DNA of 6,204 bases from Hyphomicrobiaceae bacterium (GCA_021647535.1 JAKIUO010000167.1:1-6204); one strand, 5' to 3'; counted from the stretch's first letter, positions 1 to 5,976 are shown. Translations and numbers: made by a program. Notes: generated from the letters alone by a model not told the origin.

Positions 1-1
1 A

Positions 2-997
2 CGAACCAGCATAATCCGCTTTGAGCGGTACACTAATTTCAAGGATTTCTCCACGTTCAACACAGAGCAAGCCATCGGCTTCAAAAAGCATCTGGCAAAG
101 ACCAAAGCTGCCCGCACATCACAACCATTGAGCAAGGCAACAATGCTGACCACCTCGAACAATCTTAAGGCTTTTTTCGTCTGGTTGTCTTATCAGCCGG
201 GCTACAAATCGCGCATTCATATTCCCGACCTTGACTATTTTAACCTGCTAACCAAGGAAATACGCAGCGCCAAAGCTCCAAAGTTCAAGGATTTTCCGAC
301 ACTGGAACAGGTGCGCATGGTTGTGGTTCACATGCCCACCGCCACCGATATAAAAAAGCGCAACCGCGCGCTTATTGCCTTCACTATTCTGACCGGTATG
401 AGGGACAGCGCCATTGCCTCGCTTTGCCTCAAGCATATCAGCATTGAGCGCAAGTTGGTCATGCAGCATCCCAGTGAAGTAGACACGAAATTCTCAAAGC
501 GAATTGATACTTATTTCTTTCCAGTCGAAGAGGAATTTGAGAAAATCGTCATTGACTGGATCACCTTCTTGAAAACCCAAAAACTGTTCGGCAATGGCGA
601 TCCCCTGTTTCCGCGCACAAGGCTGAGGCAGGATGAAAACCATTCTTTTGCAGCGCAAGGGTTTGAGCCGATCAACTGGAGCACAACAACCCCGATCCGC
701 AGTATATTCAAGCAAGCCTTTGAAGCGGCTGGCCTGCCCTATTTCAGCCCGCACACTTTCCGGCGAACGCTTGTGCCGCTTGGTCGGCAGATTTGCAAAA
801 CACCAGAAGAGTTCAAGGCCTGGAGCCAGAATTTGGGCCACGAAAGCCCGCTGACAACATTTATAAACTATGGCACCATCGCGACTGATAGACAAGGAGA
901 TCTAATCCGGCTGATGGGTGAGGCAGACGAACAAGAAGACAGACTGGAGCTGATATTGCAGTTGATGGAAGAAAAACGAAAAACAGGTGACCCGTAA
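2..997 (+). CDS. Tyrosine recombinase / phage-type integrase, 5' end cut by the window edge
   Basis: The frame is open from base 2 with no stop, so the gene starts left of the window; 331 codons are visible before TAA at 995-997. The TTG at 128 is only an internal possible start, because upstream residues (FERYTNFKDF, AIGFKKHL) look like a normal integrase N-terminal DNA-binding domain. The catalytic set is complete, numbered from base 2: Arg134 in TGMRDSA, a Lys at 163 or 166, His251 and Arg254 in HTFRR, His280 in LGHESP, and the nucleophile Tyr290 in FINYGT. Such enzymes cut and rejoin DNA at paired sites, integrating or excising phages, plasmids or islands. No att site is recognisable here. 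The gene is co-directional with cas9 but separated by the tracrRNA gene, whose terminator overlaps its last codons. Which element it serves is unknown. The family call is firm. Confidence 0.9.
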   Translation, partial: RTSIIRFERYTNFKDFSTFNTEQAIGFKKHLAKTKAARTSQPLSKATMLTTSNNLKAFFVWLSYQPGYKSRIHIPDLDYFNLLTKEIRSAKAPKFKDFPTLEQVRMVVVHMPTATDIKKRNRALIAFTILTGMRDSAIASLCLKHISIERKLVMQHPSEVDTKFSKRIDTYFFPVEEEFEKIVIDWITFLKTQKLFGNGDPLFPRTRLRQDENHSFAAQGFEPINWSTTTPIRSIFKQAFEAAGLPYFSPHTFRRTLVPLGRQICKTPEEFKAWSQNLGHESPLTTFINYGTIATDRQGDLIRLMGEADEQEDRLELILQLMEEKRKTGDP

Positions 998-1007
998 AGG
1001 CCACCTG
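979..1007 (-). terminator. Intrinsic terminator of the tracrRNA
   Basis: On the minus strand CAGGTGGCC and GGTCACCTG form a 9-bp stem (one G-U pair) with loop TTTACG, followed at once by TTTTTCGTTTTTC. On the plus strand the same stem has an A-C mismatch and only CATTTT follows, so it is mainly a minus-strand terminator. The integrase stop codon (995-997) lies in the loop, and its last codons encode one arm. Confidence 0.85.
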
Positions 1008-1025
1008 CATTTTGTGATAATTCTT

Positions 1026-1057
1026 GTTAACGGAAAGATCACGTTTTCAAATCAGAT
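1026..1057 (-). repeat. tracrRNA anti-repeat
   Basis: The plus strand at 1039-1057 (TCACGTTTTCAAATCAGAT) is identical to 19 nt of the CRISPR repeat read in crRNA sense; 1026-1033 (GTTAACGG) matches the repeat start GTTGCGG loosely. The RNA that pairs with crRNA must come from the minus strand. The duplex has a lower stem of 7 bp with a bulge, a U-U/U-U internal mismatch, and a continuous 19-bp upper stem. Confidence 0.93.
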
Positions 1058-1062
1058 GCCTC

Positions 1063-1091
1063 AGTGTAGCACCGATTCGTTCCAACCGCAA
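1063..1091 (-). promoter_or_regulatory. Putative promoter of short tracrRNA
   Basis: On the minus strand TTGCGG (1091-1086) is followed by 17 bp and then TACACT (1068-1063), preceded by TGC to make an extended -10. Transcription would begin near 1056-1057, at the first base of the anti-repeat, which supports the call. The -35 is weak (3 of 6) and lies inside the repeat-like arm. Confidence 0.6.
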
Positions 1092-1092
1092 C
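1082..1092 (-). repeat. Repeat-like 5' arm of tracr-L
   Basis: The minus strand reads GTTGCGGTTGG, exactly the first 11 nt of the crRNA-sense repeat, and then diverges. It lies 24 nt upstream of the anti-repeat and in the opposite sense, so the two can pair within one RNA. It is directly preceded by the putative guide seed, as a repeat follows a spacer in a crRNA. The identity is seen; its role as an sgRNA arm is inferred. Confidence 0.75.
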
Positions 1093-1118
1093 ACACTTGA
1101 TTGTTCATTCTCAAAGAC

Positions 1119-1147
1119 AGCCTAGCCCACATACAAAAGATAATCAA
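1119..1147 (-). promoter_or_regulatory. Putative promoter of tracr-L
   Basis: On the minus strand TTGATT (1147-1142) is followed by 17 bp and TAGGCT (1124-1119), a weak -10. The start would be near 1112, giving a guide of about 20 nt before the repeat-like arm. The -35 lies inside the 10-mer at 1142-1151 that matches the tracr-L seed, so Cas9 bound there would also cover it. Confidence 0.45.
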
Positions 1148-1159
1148 GTGTAGGCGCTG
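1142..1159 (+). promoter_or_regulatory. Putative Cas9/tracr-L binding site in the cas9 promoter (10-nt seed match plus PAM region)
   Basis: The plus strand at 1142-1151 reads AATCAAGTGT, identical to the last 10 nt of the putative tracr-L guide (minus strand, 1102-1093). Identity stops at the 11th base upstream. The 3' flank, where a Cas9 PAM would sit, is AGGCGCTG (1152-1159), which differs from the repeat flank GTTGCGGT that follows the guide in the RNA gene itself. The site lies just upstream of the putative cas9 -35 box and over the tracr-L -35 box. A 10-bp seed would favour binding without cleavage. The match is seen; the function is inferred. Confidence 0.58.
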
Positions 1160-1189
1160 TTGACTTCATTTCAAACATATGCCAAACAT
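1160..1189 (+). promoter_or_regulatory. Putative cas9 operon promoter
   Basis: TTGACT at 1160-1165 matches five of six -35 positions. The -10 is poor: AAACAT at 1184-1189 after 18 bp is the best I find. The start would be near 1195, downstream of the ATG at 1179, which argues against that ATG as the Cas9 start. Confidence 0.45.
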
Positions 1190-1226
1190 AAAAAACCACC
1201 GCCAGGATTTGAAGCACGGCGGTGGT
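1190..1226 (-). terminator. Hairpin with minus-strand U-run in the cas9 leader
   Basis: ACCACCGCC (1195-1203) and GGCGGTGGT (1218-1226) form a perfect 9-bp stem with a 14-nt loop. On the minus strand it is followed by TTTTT, so it looks like an intrinsic terminator for antisense transcription leaving cas9 towards the tracrRNA promoters. On the plus strand it would sit at or near the 5' end of the cas9 mRNA. Which role matters is unknown. Confidence 0.6.
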
Positions 1227-1237
1227 CGGCTGGGGCA

Positions 1238-1269
1238 GACTCCGGTGGGATTGAATTTCCATCGGAGTC
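1238..1269. repeat. Long hairpin in the cas9 leader
   Basis: GACTCCGGTGGGA and TTCCATCGGAGTC can form a 13-bp stem (two G-U pairs on the plus-strand RNA) with loop TTGAAT. No T-run follows on either side. It ends 47 nt before the chosen cas9 ATG and does not cover its ribosome-binding site. It could be an mRNA leader structure or, with 1195-1226, a two-hairpin antisense RNA. No known riboswitch is recognised. Confidence 0.5.
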
Positions 1270-1316
1270 AACAGCTAAAACATTCTAGCACATTCTATTG
1301 TATGGAAAAGCAAAAA

Positions 1317-4300
1317 ATGAAATGGCGACTTGGTTTTGATATTGGCACGAATTCCATCGGCTGGGCGGTTCTGGAGCTGGATACTGGGGACGTGCCCAAA
1401 CCAAAATCTCTGCTTGAATGCGGCGTTCGCATTTTTTCAGACGGGCGCAATCCAAAAGACAAGCAGTCCCTTGCTGCTGCAAGGCGGTTGCCGCGTGGAC
1501 AAAGACGCAACCGGGATCGTTATATCCTGCGCCGCCGCCTGTTCATGGAAAAGCTTGTTGAACTGGGATTGATGCCATCTGATACCAATGAGCGCAAGGA
1601 GCTGGAAAAGCTTGATCCCTGGGAGTTGCGAGTGAATGGCCTGGACAAAGAGCTTTCCCTGTTTGAACTGGGACGCGCCCTGTTTCACCTCCAGCAACAC
1701 CGGGGCTTTAAGTCCAATCGCAAGCTTGATGCGGGCAGCGATGATGAAAGCGGCAAAATAAAAAATGCCGCCAACAAGGTCGAAAGCGCCATGAAGGCCA
1801 CCAATGCCCGCACCTTTGGCAAACTGCTTGCTAGCCCCCGTGTAGACAATCCCAAAACAAGCCATGAGCATCCGGTAAGGGCCAGACTGAACGGAACAGG
1901 TGCCAAAGCCGAATATGACTTTTATCCCACCCGTAAAATGATTGAGGATGAATTCAATGCGCTCTGGCAGTTTCAGCAGCCGATACATGCCGCTCAACTA
2001 ACTGAAGAAAACCGCGCGGAACTCATTGAAATCATGCTTTTTCAGCGGCCCTTGAAAGCCCAGCCTGTCGGCAAATGCTCCTTGTCTCCTGAAGAAGAGC
2101 GCGGCCCCAAAGCCCTACCCTCTTTTCAATCCTTTCGCATTTATCAAGAACTTAACAACCTGACAATTCGCCCGCCAGGAGAGGCCGCCCGACCCCTTAC
2201 AAAAAAAGAGCGAGACAAGCTGGCGACCAAATTGATGAAAACGGGAAAAGTCTCCTTCGTCTCGATGAAAAACAGGAGCTTGCTGGATATTGGCACAGAG
2301 GCCCGCTTTAATCTGGAAAGCCCCAAGCGCAAAGAGCTTGATGGACACCAAACGGCAAAAATCATGGAAAAATGCTGGGGAAAATCCTGGTATGAACTGA
2401 GCGATAATCAGCAAGAAGCCGTGATTGAAATCTTGATCGGTCAAGAGCGCCTGAGAGGAAAAGAGCAGCCAAACCCGACCTTCAATCAGGTTGCCGATTC
2501 CGTAGCTTCATCGCTCAACTTGCCACAAGCCAAAGCGCAAGAACTCCTGGAAACCTCATCGCAGGAACTTCTTGCCAACTGGCTATCGTCCCACTTTCAG
2601 CTCCCTTTGGAACAAGCCCGAAATGTCGCCAATGCGCCCGGCGATAAAAAGTGGCCACAAGGGCATGGCAATCTTGGCCGAACAGCAACGCGCAAAATTC
2701 TGCTAGAGCTTCAAAATGATCTCATTACCTATGCTCAGGCCGTAGAAAAAGCGTTTGGTCGCAGCCATTCTCAGCTTGATGATGATGGCGAACGCTTCAA
2801 ATATCTGCCCTATTACGGCGCGGTGCTGGAACGCCATGTCGCCTTTGGCACTGGCGACCCCAAGGACAAACAGGAAAAGCGTCTTGGCCGTCTGGCCAAC
2901 CCCACCGTGCATGTCGCCCTCAACCAGATCAGGCGAGTGGTCAATGCGCTGGTCAAACGATATGGAGAACCAGCGCAAATTGTCGTTGAACTGGCCAGAG
3001 ACCTGCCCTTGTCAGCCGAAGGCAAAAAGAAGCTGGAGAAAGAGCAAAAGGATAATCAGGAAGCCAACGAAGAGCGCAAGCTGGAACTGGAGAAAGCGGG
3101 CCAGCAAAATAATTATGAAAACCGCTTGCGCCTGCGCCTGTGGAAAGAATTGAATCCTGACGATATTTTAGCCCGCAAATGCCCCTACACCAGCGAACAG
3201 ATCGGTATAAATAATCTTTTCGACCCCGAAGTGGAAATAGAGCATATCCTGCCCTTCTCGCGCACCCTTGATGATGGCATTGGCAACAAAACTCTATGCA
3301 TGCGAAGAGCCAATCACTTCAAAGGTGGCAGATCTCCCCATGAAGCCTTTTCAGATTCACCAAACGGCTATGACTGGGATCTGATTTCCAGCCTGTCGGC
3401 AAACCTTCCCCCCAATAAAAGCTGGCGCTTTGGCCCTGATGCCATGCAGCGTTTTGAGGATGAAGAAAGGGATTTTCTGGCGCGCCAGCTCAATGAAACT
3501 CGTTATATCTCCCGCCTTACCAAAATCTATCTGGAACGCACCGGCGCAAAAGTCTGGGTGACACCCGGTCGCCTGACCTCGGATCTACGTCACCAATGGG
3601 GGCTCAACAGTGTTTTGACCCGAGGCCATAATCAACCCGAAGCCGAAGCCGAACAGGTGCGCAAAAACCGCAACGACCACCGCCATCACGCCATAGACGC
3701 CGTTGTCATTGCCATGACCGACGAGGGACTGCTGAACAAGATTGCGAGACTGGCAGGCCTTGCAGAGCAAGAGCAAGACCGCCCCGAATTAAAACTCATC
3801 AAGGATCTGGACCGACCCTGGCCCAGCTTTCGCGATGATGTAGCGCAATCCATTGGCCAGATCATCGTCTCCCACAAGCCCGACCATGGCGTGCAGGGCG
3901 CTTTGCACAATGACACGGCCTATGGATTGGTCACAGATTCTGAAACAGGAAAAGCCCCTGAAGTGGTTCACCGCATCCCGCTTGCCAGCATAGATGCCCC
4001 CGCAAAGCTGGCACTGATACGAGATGAGCAAATCAAGAAGCATTTAATACTGGAAACGCAGGGTCTTACCGGCAAGGCGTTTAAAGAGGCCTTGTCCCTG
4101 GCGGCAACGAGCATCCCCAATCACCCGCCTGTGCGCAAGGTGCGGATCATTGAAAACCTTACGGTCATCCCCATCACAGATAAAAAGACAGGCAAAGCCT
4201 ATAAAGGCTACAAAGGAGATGGAAATTATTGCTATGAGATTTTCATGGGTGACAGAGAAAAATGGAGCGGCGAGGTGATCACCCGATTTGACGCTAACCA

Positions 4301-4610
4301 GAAAGGCTTTGACCCGAACGCCAAAACCTCCCGGTGTGGCAAGCCGCTGCTCATGCGCATCCGTCAGCATGATATTCTGGCCATTGAAGAGACAAACCAA
4401 AAGAAGTTTATGCGGGTCGTCAAATTCTCAACTGGCCAAATCATACTGGCAGATCATTACGAGGCCGGTTCTTTGAAAAAAAGAAATGAAGACAAGGAAG
4501 ACCTCTTCAAATATCTCTCGACAGCGCCCAGTAGTCTGCAAAAACTCGATGCCCGCATCGTTCATGTAGACCCCTCAGGCAAGCTCTATGATCCTGGTCC
4601 CATTAAGTAA
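1317..4610 (+). CDS. cas9: CRISPR-associated endonuclease Cas9, type II-C
   Basis: RNA-guided nuclease that cuts both strands of DNA matching the crRNA next to a PAM. From ATG 1317 it is 1097 residues, slightly large for II-C. RuvC-I is at the N-terminus (GFDIGTNSIGW, Asp8); an Arg-rich bridge helix spans about 54-75; the recognition lobe follows to about 520; RuvC-II has Glu558 in VVELARDL. The HNH domain (about 620-680) has His643 in EIEHILPF, Asn657 in GNKTLC and Asn666. RuvC-III has His791 and Asp794 in HRHHAIDA. The PAM-interacting domain is about 860-1097. All catalytic residues are present. ATG 1317 is preceded by GGAAAAG (1304-1310) and places the RuvC motif at the usual distance from the N-terminus; ATG 1302 (1102 residues) is possible but lacks a Shine-Dalgarno. 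ATG 1179 (1143 residues) would add 46 unconserved residues and lies upstream of the likely mRNA start. It leads the cas9-cas1-cas2 operon. Confidence 0.97.
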   Translation: MKWRLGFDIGTNSIGWAVLELDTGDVPKPKSLLECGVRIFSDGRNPKDKQSLAAARRLPRGQRRNRDRYILRRRLFMEKLVELGLMPSDTNERKELEKLDPWELRVNGLDKELSLFELGRALFHLQQHRGFKSNRKLDAGSDDESGKIKNAANKVESAMKATNARTFGKLLASPRVDNPKTSHEHPVRARLNGTGAKAEYDFYPTRKMIEDEFNALWQFQQPIHAAQLTEENRAELIEIMLFQRPLKAQPVGKCSLSPEEERGPKALPSFQSFRIYQELNNLTIRPPGEAARPLTKKERDKLATKLMKTGKVSFVSMKNRSLLDIGTEARFNLESPKRKELDGHQTAKIMEKCWGKSWYELSDNQQEAVIEILIGQERLRGKEQPNPTFNQVADSVASSLNLPQAKAQELLETSSQELLANWLSSHFQLPLEQARNVANAPGDKKWPQGHGNLGRTATRKILLELQNDLITYAQAVEKAFGRSHSQLDDDGERFKYLPYYGAVLERHVAFGTGDPKDKQEKRLGRLANPTVHVALNQIRRVVNALVKRYGEPAQIVVELARDLPLSAEGKKKLEKEQKDNQEANEERKLELEKAGQQNNYENRLRLRLWKELNPDDILARKCPYTSEQIGINNLFDPEVEIEHILPFSRTLDDGIGNKTLCMRRANHFKGGRSPHEAFSDSPNGYDWDLISSLSANLPPNKSWRFGPDAMQRFEDEERDFLARQLNETRYISRLTKIYLERTGAKVWVTPGRLTSDLRHQWGLNSVLTRGHNQPEAEAEQVRKNRNDHRHHAIDAVVIAMTDEGLLNKIARLAGLAEQEQDRPELKLIKDLDRPWPSFRDDVAQSIGQIIVSHKPDHGVQGALHNDTAYGLVTDSETGKAPEVVHRIPLASIDAPAKLALIRDEQIKKHLILETQGLTGKAFKEALSLAATSIPNHPPVRKVRIIENLTVIPITDKKTGKAYKGYKGDGNYCYEIFMGDREKWSGEVITRFDANQKGFDPNAKTSRCGKPLLMRIRQHDILAIEETNQKKFMRVVKFSTGQIILADHYEAGSLKKRNEDKEDLFKYLSTAPSSLQKLDARIVHVDPSGKLYDPGPIK

Positions 4611-4689
4611 AACCACAGGCTTGCATTGCCCGTTTTAAAAAAACCTCTACCCTGATCACAAAAAAGGCCTTCACGATCTGGAGACTTAA

Positions 4690-5607
4690 ATGGTTGGTCG
4701 TATTATAGAAGTTGCAAGCGATGGGGTACATCTGTCCACCGAACGCGGCTTCATGAGAGTTTGCAACAAAAGCGAAGAAATCGGGCGCATTCCCCTTGAT
4801 GATATCAGTGCCCTTATTGTGCATGCGCATGGCTCGACCTATTCGACAAACCTTGTTGATCGTCTGGCAAGACGTGGCACCCCTATCATTGTTTGCGCGT
4901 CAAATCACACGCCTGTTGCGATCATTTGGCCCCTCGACGGGCATTTTGAGCAAGGCTTTCGCATGCAGGCTCAGGCGAGAGCAAGCAAACCGCTCAACAA
5001 GCGCCTGTGGCAAGCTCTGATCAGGGCAAAAATACAAAATCAGGCTTATGTTATCGCGCAAGACTCAAAGCCTGATGCCAGGCTCAAGCGATTGGCCAAG
5101 CAGGTGCGCTCTGGCGACCCGGATAACATTGAAGCACAGGCAGCACAAAGATACTGGCCGCTACTGATGGGCAAGCAATTTCGCCGGGACCGAAATATGG
5201 AAGGTGCAAACAGCCTGCTGAACTATGGCTATACAATCCTTCGTTCAGCCGTAGCCAGATCAATAATAGCTGCCGGTCTGCACCCTTCCCTATCCATTCA
5301 TCATCAAAGCCGAGGAACTGCGCTCAGGCTGGCTGACGATATAATGGAACCCTATCGCCCCCTTGTTGACTGGCAGGTAAAACAGTTGTTGAAAGCAGGT
5401 AAAGCAAGCCTCGATATGGAAACCAAACGCCAGCTTGCCAGCCTTCCCACTATGGACCTCCTCTCTCCTTTGGGAAAGTCCCCTCTGCAAATCTGCCTAG
5501 ACAAGCTCGCAACTTCCGTTGCCAGAGTTTATCTGAAAGAGCGAAAAGAGCTTGAAATCGCAGTTCCTGACCTCCCGACTTATCAACAGGTTTGTCAACA
5601 GACATAA
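4690..5607 (+). CDS. cas1: CRISPR integrase Cas1 (type II)
   Basis: Metal-dependent integrase that, as a complex of two Cas1 dimers and one Cas2 dimer, inserts new spacers at the leader end of the array. The 305-residue length is normal. The N-terminal beta domain (about 1-85) is followed by the helical catalytic domain, with metal ligands Glu148 (NIEAQAAQRYW), His205 (SIHHQSR) and Glu220 (LADDIMEPYRPL). The start at 4690 has GGAG at 4680-4683, six bases upstream. The 79-bp gap after cas9 has no convincing terminator or promoter, so the gene is probably co-transcribed with cas9. It is followed after 21 bp by cas2. With neither csn2 nor cas4 nearby, the adaptation module is the minimal II-C set. 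Type II adaptation usually also needs Cas9 and tracrRNA to choose PAM-flanked spacers, both of which are present. Confidence 0.96.
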   Translation: MVGRIIEVASDGVHLSTERGFMRVCNKSEEIGRIPLDDISALIVHAHGSTYSTNLVDRLARRGTPIIVCASNHTPVAIIWPLDGHFEQGFRMQAQARASKPLNKRLWQALIRAKIQNQAYVIAQDSKPDARLKRLAKQVRSGDPDNIEAQAAQRYWPLLMGKQFRRDRNMEGANSLLNYGYTILRSAVARSIIAAGLHPSLSIHHQSRGTALRLADDIMEPYRPLVDWQVKQLLKAGKASLDMETKRQLASLPTMDLLSPLGKSPLQICLDKLATSVARVYLKERKELEIAVPDLPTYQQVCQQT

Positions 5608-5628
5608 AATAATGAGCAGGACGACCAG

Positions 5629-5961
5629 ATGAGTCATTTAAGTGGATATCGAATTATGTGGATGATGGTCTTGTTTGACCTGCCGGTGCTTGAGTCAGAA
5701 GAGCGCAAAGCAGCTACTTATTTCAGAAATTTCCTCAAGGATCAAGGCTTTGAAATGGCCCAGTTTTCTGTCTATGTCCGTTGGACAAGTGGCAAGGATG
5801 CCATTGAAACACTTACCAAAAAAGTCGAACTCTGTTTGCCACCTGGGGGCAAGGTCGATATACTGCAATTCACCGACAAGCAATATGAAAATATAATTAG
5901 TTTTCGAGGGGGTAGCCGTGGAAAATCACCTAAAAACCCAGAACAATACGTCCTCTTTTAA
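5629..5961 (+). CDS. cas2: CRISPR adaptation protein Cas2
   Basis: Small ferredoxin-fold protein that dimerises and bridges two Cas1 dimers during spacer integration; nuclease activity of the family is generally not needed for this. The 110-residue protein begins with a typical strand ending in the conserved acid, Asp17 in MMVLFDLPV, followed by helix ERKAATYFRNFL and strand AQFSVYVRW. The C-terminal tail is basic (GGSRGKSPKN) and ends EQYVLF. ATG 5629 has AGGA at 5618-5621, seven bases upstream; in-frame ATGs at 5656, 5662 and 5665 would trim the N-terminal extension but lack as good a site. It is the last gene of the operon: a strong hairpin terminator begins 35 bp after the stop. Confidence 0.95.
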   Translation: MSHLSGYRIMWMMVLFDLPVLESEERKAATYFRNFLKDQGFEMAQFSVYVRWTSGKDAIETLTKKVELCLPPGGKVDILQFTDKQYENIISFRGGSRGKSPKNPEQYVLF

Positions 5962-5976
5962 GCTAAATAACCCAGT

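Larger units (their letters stand above)
979..1057 (-). ncRNA. tracrRNA, short form (tracr-S)
   Basis: The trans-activating RNA pairs with pre-crRNA repeats to make the duplex that Cas9 binds and RNase III usually cuts. On the minus strand, 1057 to 1039 reads ATCTGATTTGAAAACGTGA, a perfect 19-nt complement of the crRNA repeat. After a short irregular stretch, CCGTTAAC (1033-1026) pairs with the repeat start GTTGCGG through seven pairs (one G-U) and one bulged U. This lower stem, internal loop, upper stem layout is that of known type II duplexes. The tail is short: 18 unpaired nt, then a 9-bp hairpin with a U-run. The expected length is about 80 nt. The 5' end is inferred from a promoter with an extended -10 at 1063-1068; the 3' end from the terminator. 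Strand and anti-repeat are well supported; exact ends are not. Confidence 0.88.
979..1112 (-). ncRNA. Putative long tracrRNA (tracr-L), a natural single-guide RNA
   Basis: A longer minus-strand transcript sharing the tracrRNA 3' end would read, 5' to 3': about 20 nt of guide ending AATCAAGTGT (1102-1093); GTTGCGGTTGG (1092-1082), identical to the first 11 nt of the crRNA repeat; a hairpin; the anti-repeat; the tail. GTTGCGG can pair in cis with CCGTTAAC (1033-1026). CGAATCGGTGC (1079-1069) pairs with GCATCTGATTTG (1059-1048), 11 pairs and one bulge. The RNA thus folds as a crRNA-tracrRNA fusion. Its 10-nt seed recurs at 1142-1151 beside the putative cas9 -35 box. S. pyogenes tracr-L is known to work this way, guiding Cas9 to repress its own promoter with a short seed that does not support cutting. 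For this locus the transcript and its role are inferred; the 5' end rests on a moderate promoter. Confidence 0.62.

Noticed and set aside
1039..1092. A plus-strand tracrRNA using the repeat-like CCAACCGCAAC at 1082-1092
   Set aside because: Only 11 nt would pair with crRNA, and there is no plus-strand terminator before cas9. The minus-strand anti-repeat with 19 perfect pairs and a U-run terminator explains the region better.
1093..1151. The 10-bp inverted repeat as a plain hairpin or a repressor operator
   Set aside because: Not excluded, but a 39-nt loop makes a weak hairpin, and an operator would not explain why one arm abuts the repeat-like sequence exactly. The seed-target reading is preferred.
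1179..1301. In-frame ATG at 1179 giving a 1143-residue Cas9
   Set aside because: No Shine-Dalgarno, residues not Cas9-like, encoded by two hairpins, and upstream of the likely transcription start near 1195.
1437..1997. A 186-codon open frame on the minus strand inside cas9
   Set aside because: It is fully antisense to the strongly conserved cas9 frame, with no recognisable domain. Other long antisense frames inside integrase, cas9 and cas1 were rejected for the same reason.
4611..4689. A separate promoter or terminator between cas9 and cas1
   Set aside because: Only weak boxes and a 3-4-bp stem (GGC/GCC) are present; nothing is convincing beyond the cas1 ribosome-binding site.
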